From Lysobacteraceae bacterium NML91-0213 (GTDB taxonomy: Bacteria; Pseudomonadota; Gammaproteobacteria; Xanthomonadales; Xanthomonadaceae), in NCBI GenBank assembly GCA_002798175.1, contig NWQL01000001.1:902124-966123 (forward strand): a stretch of 64,000 bases of DNA. Direction: 5' to 3'. The notes under the pieces were generated by a model. It was given only the letters and a program-made list of their open reading frames with translations, ran no database searches and was not told the origin of the DNA. The translations under genes and the position numbers were made by a program. Shown one piece after another: positions 58,620 through 64,000 of this stretch. Within the stretch, counting starts at the first letter, position 1; the number at the start of each line of letters is the position of its first letter.

Positions 58620-59428
58620 GCCGACGCATCGTGCCGTGCCTGGACGTGCTGGACGGGCGCGTGGTCAAGGGCGTGCGCTTCCGCGACCACGTGGACATGG
58701 GCGATATCGTGGAACTGGCCCTGCGCTATCGCGATGCCGGCGCCGACGAGCTGGTGTTCTATGACATCGCCGCCAGCCCGCAGGGCCGCTCGGTGGACCG
58801 TGACTGGATCCGCCGCGTGTCGCGTCTGCTCGACATCCCGTTCTGCGTGGCCGGTGGCATCCGCGACGTGGCCACCGCGCGCGCGGTGCTGCAGGCCGGC
58901 GCCGACAAGATCTCGATCAACACCCCGGCACTGGAGCGCCCGGCGCTGATCGGCGAGCTTGCCGCGGAGTTCGGCGTCCAGTGCGTGGTGGTCGGGGTGG
59001 ATTCGGTGCGCGAGCCGGATGGCGAGTGGCGCGTGCGCAGCCATACCGGTGACCCGGCGCGGACGCGTGCGCCCGGCCGGCGCACGCTCGACTGGCTGGT
59101 GGAGGCCCAGGCCCTGGGTGCCGGCGAGATCGTCCTCAACTGCATGGGCAGCGACGGCGTGCGCAATGGTTACGACATCCAGCAGCTGCGCGCCGCGCGC
59201 GCGGTGTGCCGGGTGCCGCTGGTCGCATCCGGCGGTGCCGGTTCGGCCGCCCATTTCATCGACGTGTTCCGCGACGCGGATGTGGACGCGGCGCTTGCCG
59301 CCAGCGCGTTCCACAGCGGCGCGCTGCGGATTCCGCAGCTCAAACGGCAGCTTTCCGATGCAGGCATCGCGGTGCGACCTGCGCCCGGTGCCCGCGCCTC
59401 CATCCCCGTGCAGGGCGACAGCGCATGA
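58613..59428 (+). CDS. hisF: Imidazole glycerol phosphate synthase, cyclase subunit
   Basis: 271-residue (beta/alpha)8 partner of HisH. Catalytic Asp in [17 protein letters not shown] and the second Asp in [11 protein letters not shown] (E. coli [11 protein letters not shown]). AGGIR and ASGGAG bind phosphate. The C-terminal ~15 residues are a tail beyond the barrel. Confidence 0.97.
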   Translation: MLSRRIVPCLDVLDGRVVKGVRFRDHVDMGDIVELALRYRDAGADELVFYDIAASPQGRSVDRDWIRRVSRLLDIPFCVAGGIRDVATARAVLQAGADKISINTPALERPALIGELAAEFGVQCVVVGVDSVREPDGEWRVRSHTGDPARTRAPGRRTLDWLVEAQALGAGEIVLNCMGSDGVRNGYDIQQLRAARAVCRVPLVASGGAGSAAHFIDVFRDADVDAALAASAFHSGALRIPQLKRQLSDAGIAVRPAPGARASIPVQGDSA

Positions 59429-60036
59429 TCGATATCGACAGCCTCGACTGGAACAAGACCGGCGGCCTGCTGCCTGCCGTGGTGCAGGACAGCGACAGCC
59501 TGCGGGTGCTGATGCTCGGCTACATGGACCGCGATGCACTGCAGGCGACCCTCGCCACCGGGCAGGTCACGTTCTTCAGCCGCAGCCGCAACCGCCTGTG
59601 GACCAAGGGCGAGGCATCGGGAAACACGCTCGAGCTGGTCGCCATCGAAACCGACTGCGACAGCGACAGCCTGCTGGTGCGCGCGCGACCCCGTGGCCCC
59701 ACCTGCCACCTCGGGCGCGACAGCTGCTTCGCCGGGGCACCGCACGACGTGGTCGCCGCGCTGGATGCGCTGGTGGCCTCGCGACGCGGCGCCCCGGCGG
59801 ATGCCAGCTACACCGCGCGCCTGTTTGCGGGGGGCGTGCGTCGCATCGCGCAGAAGGTTGGCGAGGAGGGCGTGGAAACCGCGCTTGCAGCGGTCGCCCA
59901 GGACGACGACGCCCTGCGCGGTGAAGCCGCCGACCTGGTCTACCACCTCGTCGTGCTGCTGCGCGCGCGCGGACTGCGCTGGGCGGACGTCCGCCGCGAG
60001 CTTGCCTTGCGATCCGGGGCCACGACAGGCGGCTAG
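59425..60036 (+). CDS. hisI: Bifunctional phosphoribosyl-AMP cyclohydrolase / phosphoribosyl-ATP pyrophosphohydrolase
   Basis: 203 residues. N-terminal cyclohydrolase (~1-110): [44 protein letters not shown] and RDSCF supply the zinc/magnesium ligands. C-terminal pyrophosphohydrolase (~115-203): [17 protein letters not shown] and [13 protein letters not shown]. Last gene of the operon; ATGA overlap with hisF. Together with hisG, D, C, B, H, A and F the histidine pathway is complete here. Confidence 0.97.
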   Translation: MIDIDSLDWNKTGGLLPAVVQDSDSLRVLMLGYMDRDALQATLATGQVTFFSRSRNRLWTKGEASGNTLELVAIETDCDSDSLLVRARPRGPTCHLGRDSCFAGAPHDVVAALDALVASRRGAPADASYTARLFAGGVRRIAQKVGEEGVETALAAVAQDDDALRGEAADLVYHLVVLLRARGLRWADVRRELALRSGATTGG

Positions 60037-60072
60037 GACTACAATGCGGTGCCGTTGTTGCAGGAGCCAGCC

Positions 60073-60411
60073 ATGTCAGACCAGCCCGATTGCCCGCAGT
60101 GTGGCGGCGCCCACGCCTATGCCGATCGCGGCCTGCTGGTCTGCCCGGAGTGCGGGCACGAATGGTCGGACCCACCCGCCGACGGAGACGCCGGTGATGC
60201 CGTGCGGGACAGCAACGGCAACGTGCTCGTTGCCGGCGATACGGTGGTGGTGATCAAGGATCTCAAGGTCAAGGGTTCGTCGATCCCGCTCAAGCAGGGC
60301 ACGGTGATCCGCAATATCCGCCTGGTCGACGGCGATCCGACCCATGTCGAAGGCCACTCGGAGAAGATCAGGGGCCTGGTAGTGAAGACCGGGTTCCTGC
60401 GCAAGGCCTGA
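60073..60411 (+). CDS. yjdM: Zinc-ribbon protein YjdM (PhnA family)
   Basis: 112 residues. N-terminal zinc ribbon CPQCGG...CPECGHEW, then the PhnA/YjdM domain DSNGNVLVAGDTVVVIKDLKVKGSS, QGTVIRNIRLVD and HVEGHSEKIRGLVVKTGFLRK. Despite the old name it is not phosphonoacetate hydrolase; function unclear. ATG 60073 has CAGGAG upstream. It is 36 bp after hisI and probably at the 3' end of the same transcript or separately promoted. Confidence 0.94.
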   Translation: MSDQPDCPQCGGAHAYADRGLLVCPECGHEWSDPPADGDAGDAVRDSNGNVLVAGDTVVVIKDLKVKGSSIPLKQGTVIRNIRLVDGDPTHVEGHSEKIRGLVVKTGFLRKA

Positions 60412-60417
60412 CCGGCG

Positions 60418-61479
60418 CTACAGCATCGCCAGCTCGACGTTGCCCAGCGTGCGGTTGTACTGGTCGCGCAGCCGCACCTTGCGTTCGAGGTCGGCGATGA
60501 TGTGGCCGCTGAAGTCGACGCCGGTGAGTTCCTCGATCATGTTGATGCCGCCCGGCGTGTCGACGTTGATCTCCATCATCCGGTTGCCAACGATATCGAG
60601 GCCGGCGAAGTACATGCCGTCGCGGATCAGCTTCGGCGCGGCGATCTCCGCCAGGCGCAGTGCATCCGCATCCGGCACCGCGGCTTCGTACTTGCCGCCG
60701 GCACTGATGTTGCTGCGCGCGTCGCCGCTGTCGTTGTAGCGGCGGATGCAGGCCCAGGTGCCGTCGACCTGCAGTGGCTTGCCGTTGAGCGTGAGCAGGC
60801 GCAGGTCGCCGTCGGCGGCGCGCGGCAGGTATTCCTGGGCGATGGCGTAACCGTCGCGCACCACCGCGTCGATCATCTGGTTGAGGTTGGCGCCGCTGTC
60901 CGGGGTCACCACGAACACGCTCTGGCCACCCGAGCCCTGCAGCGGCTTGATCACACCGTAGCCGTCGTGCGCGGCGATGAACGACTTGATCTCCTCCGGG
61001 TCCAGGGTGATGCAGGTTTCCGGGCGCAGTTCCTCGGGAAAGTGCTGGAAGTACGTCTTGTTGCTGGCGTCGGTCAGGCGGGTCGGATCATTGAGAACGA
61101 TCACATGGCGTGCGGCCACCAGCTGCGCGAACAGCAGCGCGCTGTTGGGCGCCCACGGCCGGGTCTCGAGTTCCTCGGCGGGGTCGCTGCGCAGCATCAG
61201 TACGTCGAGCGCCTCCACCGAGATGCGTTCACGGGTGACGCCCTCGCCCTGCAGCTCCGCCAGCAGGTCGGCGTCGTCGGCATAGTCGTTGCGCTGCGGG
61301 ATGCAGGCCGATGCACGTACGCAGCCGGTTGCGTCGTAGGTGAAGTCGCCCAGCCCGATGATCGCGACGCGGTGGCCGCGCGCGCAGGCACGGCGGGCCA
61401 GGCGGATGGTGGTGTAGTTGGCCTGCTCGGTGGCGACGTCGTTGACGACGAAGCCAAGCGCGATCGTGGTGGGCTTCAT
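60418..61479 (-). CDS. Glutathione-synthetase-like ATP-grasp ligase
   Basis: 353 residues. GshB-type architecture: substrate-domain LDVLMLRSDP, VLNDPTRLTDASNKTYFQHFP, ATP-grasp IKPLQGSGGQSVFVV and the C-terminal metal site EINVDTPGGINMIEELTGV. Such enzymes join a carboxylate (through an acyl phosphate) to an amino acid or peptide amine. It may be true glutathione synthetase. However, it is the last gene of a coupled set with a DUF1704 peptidase and an N-formylglutamate-amidohydrolase-like enzyme, so another amide-forming reaction is plausible. The ATG at 61479 overlaps the DUF1704 stop by 4 bp. Confidence 0.85.
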   Translation of the reverse strand: MKPTTIALGFVVNDVATEQANYTTIRLARRACARGHRVAIIGLGDFTYDATGCVRASACIPQRNDYADDADLLAELQGEGVTRERISVEALDVLMLRSDPAEELETRPWAPNSALLFAQLVAARHVIVLNDPTRLTDASNKTYFQHFPEELRPETCITLDPEEIKSFIAAHDGYGVIKPLQGSGGQSVFVVTPDSGANLNQMIDAVVRDGYAIAQEYLPRAADGDLRLLTLNGKPLQVDGTWACIRRYNDSGDARSNISAGGKYEAAVPDADALRLAEIAAPKLIRDGMYFAGLDIVGNRMMEINVDTPGGINMIEELTGVDFSGHIIADLERKVRLRDQYNRTLGNVELAML

Positions 61480-62663
61480 GATGCGGGTTCCATGTGGTGG
61501 AGGTGCTGGACCGGAAGGCTGCGGCACAGCGCAAGCCTGTCGGCGAAGGCGGGATGGGTCATGTAGCGGGGCAGCAGTTCGGGGCCGACCACCCAGCCTT
61601 CGGCCAGCAACTGGTCGAGCACCACGCGGTGCGACAGCGCGAACTTGCCCACCAGCAGGGCCTCGAAGTCGCCGTCGTCATGCAGGTAGTCGACGAGGTC
61701 GCGCAGGCCGCGCAGGTAGACGGCATCCTTGCTGAGCCCGCCGCCGCGCGCGGCGCGTACCGCGACGTCGAAGGCGTCGTCGGTCGGCAGCCCGTGGGTG
61801 GTGTGCAGGGCATCGAACATCGCCGGCACGCCTTCGCCTTCCAGTGCCATGGCGACCGCGACGACGCGTGCCGCCAGCACGCGCAGGCGCTCGCCGGGCA
61901 GGTAGCCGGCGAGGAATTCCGCCAGCACGCCCAGCCCTTCCTGCAGCGGATCGTAATGCGCCAGGCCCACCTTCAGCTGGGTCAGCGGCTGCCGTGCACC
62001 GTTGTGGCGGGTGACCACATGGGTGCCGATCTCGTGCTGGATCAGCGGCTGCACGCGCGCCTGCGGGATCCGCAGGTTGCCGTCGACGTAGAACGTCCCG
62101 TGGTTGACCATCATCAGCGAGTTGAGATCGGTATCCACCACCACCTCGGCGTGGAAGCCCGGGCACTGCCCGTGATACCAGTCCAGTTCCGCTTCGAGTG
62201 CGGCCATGAATTCGTCGATGCCGGCATCGGCCTGCAGCGGGGCGCCGGGCTCGACGTCGCGCAGGATCTCCTGCGCGAGCGCCAGCAGCGGCGGTTCCAC
62301 GCCGCCGAACAGGTCGATGCTTGCGTTGACGAAGCCGTCGGTGCCGCGCAGGCGCACCAGTTCCAGCTGGCGGTCGAGTTCGCGTTGCTTCTCCGCCAGC
62401 AGCCCCGACAGCAACGGCGATTCCACCCGGTCCACCGGCAGATCCAGCAGCCGGCGGCGCGCGGCGTGCAGGTCGACGTCGGGATCGATGTAGCGCAGCT
62501 CCGGCAGCGCGGTGCGGCCGCTGGCTTCAAAGGCCTCCCACAGCGCGACGTTGTCGAGCGGCGACAGTGCCATCAGCCAGTCGACTTCGGCATCCATGCG
62601 CGCCAGCGCCGCATCGACGTGCGCGGCGACGGGCGGCAGGGGGCGCGCACCGGTGACGTCCAT
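61476..62663 (-). CDS. DUF1704 (QEGLA-motif) HEXXXH metallopeptidase-like protein
   Basis: 395 residues. Signatures: QHEIGTHVVTRHNGARQPL (HEXXXH zinc motif, ~residue 225) and LQEGLGVLAEFLAGYLP, the QEGL motif that names the family 'flavohemoglobin expression-modulating QEGLA protein'. Human DUF1704 members (MATCAP/TMCP) are tyrosine carboxypeptidases with the same HEXXXH site (established knowledge), so this is predicted to remove a C-terminal residue or cleave a small peptide bond. No signal peptide: cytoplasmic. Two bases separate it from the upstream amidohydrolase-like gene; it overlaps the ligase gene. Confidence 0.88.
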   Translation of the reverse strand: MDVTGARPLPPVAAHVDAALARMDAEVDWLMALSPLDNVALWEAFEASGRTALPELRYIDPDVDLHAARRRLLDLPVDRVESPLLSGLLAEKQRELDRQLELVRLRGTDGFVNASIDLFGGVEPPLLALAQEILRDVEPGAPLQADAGIDEFMAALEAELDWYHGQCPGFHAEVVVDTDLNSLMMVNHGTFYVDGNLRIPQARVQPLIQHEIGTHVVTRHNGARQPLTQLKVGLAHYDPLQEGLGVLAEFLAGYLPGERLRVLAARVVAVAMALEGEGVPAMFDALHTTHGLPTDDAFDVAVRAARGGGLSKDAVYLRGLRDLVDYLHDDGDFEALLVGKFALSHRVVLDQLLAEGWVVGPELLPRYMTHPAFADRLALCRSLPVQHLHHMEPAS

Positions 62664-62665
62664 GT

Positions 62666-63529
62666 TCACCGGCCGAATGCCGGGCGCACCGCGTCCACTG
62701 CGCGCTCGAGTCCTGCCTGCAGGTCGTAGAGGCGGGCGATATCGGCGTGCCCGGTCCATTCGTCCATGAAGGTCTTCTTGTATTCGATGGAGATCGTGCA
62801 GATCCGGCTGCCGTAGCGGGCGTGGATCCATTCCGGGAAATGGCCGCCGCCGGGATAACGCACGTTCTCGCGTACGTCGGGCGTGCCGCCCGCCACCGGT
62901 GCGGCACGCATCGCCTCGGCGAATGCATGCACCGCATCGCCCCAGCGGCCGCGGTCGAGCGTGGTGACACCCAGGTCGATATCGGGGTTGCCATCGGCCG
63001 GCGCGCAGCTGTCCGGCCCGTCGCGGCGATGGTTGTAGCTGTGCAGATCGATCACCAGCAGGCTGCCATGGCGGTCGAGCAGGGCATCGAGCAGCTCGGT
63101 CAGCATCGCGTAGAAACGGTCGTGCACCGCCAGCGAAGCCTGGAGCTCCTCGCGGGGCAGCTCGCCGCGCCAGAAACGGATGCCCCAGGTGTCCTCGGGG
63201 TTGCTCGACAGCGCCTTGTCGCGCGGACGGTTGAGGTCGACCTCGAAACGCGAACGCCGTGCCCTCAGGCGCACGTCGCCGACGCTGGTGAGCAGGCCGG
63301 TCAGCGGATCCTCGTCGCGGCGCCGGCTGGGCGTGTCGATGGCGAGATGGCGCTGCAGCGAGGCCCGCATCGCATGGCCGTCGTGGACCGCGGCCGCCAG
63401 CACCGGCCCATCGCCGATGACCAGGTCCCACTCGTCGCAGGGCGATGCGTGGACCAGGCGGGTGTCGTGGTGGAAGAATTCCGATTGTTGCCGGACGCGC
63501 GCGCCGGCGGCTGCGTTGGATGTCGTCAT
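62666..63529 (-). CDS. N-formylglutamate amidohydrolase-family protein (HutG-like)
   Basis: 287 residues. The family core DLHSYNHRRDGPDSCAP (zinc His with following basic residues), RSRFEVDLNRPRDKALSS and GGHFPEW appear in order. Classical HutG frees formate from N-formylglutamate at the end of histidine breakdown. The absence of other hut genes and the coupling with a DUF1704 peptidase and an ATP-grasp ligase suggest a different amide substrate. ATG 63529 begins MTTSNAAAG. First gene of the three-gene set. Confidence 0.85.
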   Translation of the reverse strand: MTTSNAAAGARVRQQSEFFHHDTRLVHASPCDEWDLVIGDGPVLAAAVHDGHAMRASLQRHLAIDTPSRRRDEDPLTGLLTSVGDVRLRARRSRFEVDLNRPRDKALSSNPEDTWGIRFWRGELPREELQASLAVHDRFYAMLTELLDALLDRHGSLLVIDLHSYNHRRDGPDSCAPADGNPDIDLGVTTLDRGRWGDAVHAFAEAMRAAPVAGGTPDVRENVRYPGGGHFPEWIHARYGSRICTISIEYKKTFMDEWTGHADIARLYDLQAGLERAVDAVRPAFGR

Positions 63530-63606
63530 GCCGCCATGCTGGCGGCGCCCGGATCAGGGCGACGTGGACATCCTGAAAACGCGTTCAGAAATGGCCGCGC
63601 ACGCGG

Positions 63607-63819
63607 TCAGCCGACGCGGATCTCGATGCCATCGAGTTGCACCACCTGGCCGCTGCGGATCTTGGCGGTCTTGCGTGATTCCACCGCGCCGTCGACGCGC
63701 ACCGCGCCCGCGGCCACCAGCGCCTTGCCGGCCCCGCCGCTGTCGACCAGCCCGGCCAGCTTGAGCAACTGGTTGAGTTCGACGTATTCGCCGTCGAGGT
63801 CGAATGGAATGGTCTGCAT
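63607..63819 (-). CDS. S4-domain RNA-binding protein (YbcJ-like)
   Basis: 70 residues, a single S4 fold: EYVELNQLLKLAGLVDSGGAGKALVAAG followed by VRVDGAVESRKTAKIRSGQVV, as in E. coli YbcJ. Expected to bind structured RNA. ATG 63819 is used because GTGGGA lies about 11 bases upstream; ATG 63828 would place the same site too close. Its upstream region is cut 70 bp away by the IS481-type element, which may alter its promoter. Confidence 0.88.
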   Translation of the reverse strand: MQTIPFDLDGEYVELNQLLKLAGLVDSGGAGKALVAAGAVRVDGAVESRKTAKIRSGQVVQLDGIEIRVG

Positions 63820-63888
63820 GGCGCGCATGGTCCCACGCTGCGCGATCGCTGGCCATGGCCGGCACGCACTCCGCCAGGGCGCGCTAGC

Positions 63889-64000
63889 TGTGATCTCTCA
63901 GTAGGTTGTTCATCCGGGGTGATCCCGGAAGACTGGAGGTGCGAATCAGCCACCCCTCCAGGAGCCCCGGATGAACCTGCATAAACATGCCCGTCTTACG
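63889..64000 (+). mobile_element. IS481-family insertion sequence, left end (cut by window edge)
   Basis: The element appears to begin TGTGATCTCTCAGTAGGTTG at 63889, directly after GCTAGC (63883-63888). This fits the NCTAGN target duplicated by IS481, and its left end resembles the IS481 terminus (TGTGAAGATTCAATAGG as recalled). A ~80-bp leader with GGAG leads to a transposase start at 63971. The right end and size are outside the window. Confidence 0.85.
63971..64000 (+). CDS. IS481-family transposase (first 10 codons only)
   Basis: ATG with GGAGCCCCGG immediately upstream; reads MNLHKHARLT up to the window end. MN-x-HK-x-ARLT is the usual N-terminus of IS481-family DDE transposases, which continue into a helix-turn-helix and an rve catalytic domain. 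3' partial. Confidence 0.8.
   Translation, partial: MNLHKHARLT

Noticed and set aside
63573..63588. CTGAA/TTCAG inverted repeat containing AACGCGTT, considered as a second HisR operator near the HutG-like gene
   Set aside because: The octamer matches the hisR palindrome core but the flanking AATG/CATT arms do not, and an 8-mer is expected about once by chance in 64 kb.

Overview
The window is about 70% G+C and densely packed with chromosomal housekeeping genes. The gene content points to a member of the Xanthomonadaceae/Lysobacteraceae (a Lysobacter- or Luteimonas-like gammaproteobacterium; inference). The main indicators are the N-acetylcitrulline version of arginine synthesis (argF', argE', fused argA/argB), a TrpR-family HisR regulator heading the histidine operon, a FimX-type REC-PAS-GGDEF-EAL protein, efp divergent from epmB, and argC and argH in one run with the other arg genes. 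No phage, plasmid or CRISPR region is present. The only mobile DNA is the left end of an IS481-family element at the right edge.

Layout. 1-9.5 kb: end of a soluble PAS chemoreceptor, an overlapping pyrD-murB-eamA run, a DUF4190 protein, an ALDH7-type dehydrogenase, tRNA-Arg(CCT), an AI-2E transporter, tRNA-Ala(CGC) and rnd. 9.6-16.7 kb: a lipoprotein with a formylglycine-generating-enzyme-like domain, an M48 protease, two PhaB/FabG reductases flanking phaR, gluQRS and htpX. 16.7-25.2 kb: fimX, epmB/efp, an MTA/SAH-deaminase-like amidohydrolase, ubiG-mupP, a degenerate squalene/phytoene-synthase-like gene and folE2. 25.4-32.9 kb: a coupled yidD-dihydroorotase-M23 peptidase run, a DksA-like protein that has no zinc cysteines and carries a histone-like Lys/Ala tail, an MFS transporter overlapping sufE, and cysS.

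33.0-40.5 kb is an arginine operon, argF'-argG-argE'-argA/B-argC-argH, with every step from glutamate to arginine except ArgD. It is preceded by a short ORF with an Arg-Ala-Arg-Arg run, then a 7-bp terminator hairpin with a T-run. A copy of the terminator's 3' arm overlaps the leader stop codon. This is the arrangement expected of a ribosome-mediated arginine attenuator and is the most interesting regulatory finding. 40.5-47.9 kb holds pgaABCD for poly-N-acetylglucosamine, divergent from an intact GGEEF diguanylate cyclase.

48-60 kb is histidine-themed: tRNA-Pro(CGG), hisS, an enlarged histidine-ammonia-lyase-like gene coupled to a small membrane protein, then hisR-hisGDCBHAFI. All eight biosynthetic genes overlap or abut, behind a promoter covered by a palindrome. 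The right end (60.4-63.6 kb) has a tight three-gene set: an N-formylglutamate-amidohydrolase-like protein, a DUF1704 HEXXXH metallopeptidase and a glutathione-synthetase-like ATP-grasp ligase. This set has the chemistry of a small peptide or amino-acid conjugate pathway whose product is not evident. An S4 RNA-binding protein and the IS481-type element close the window.
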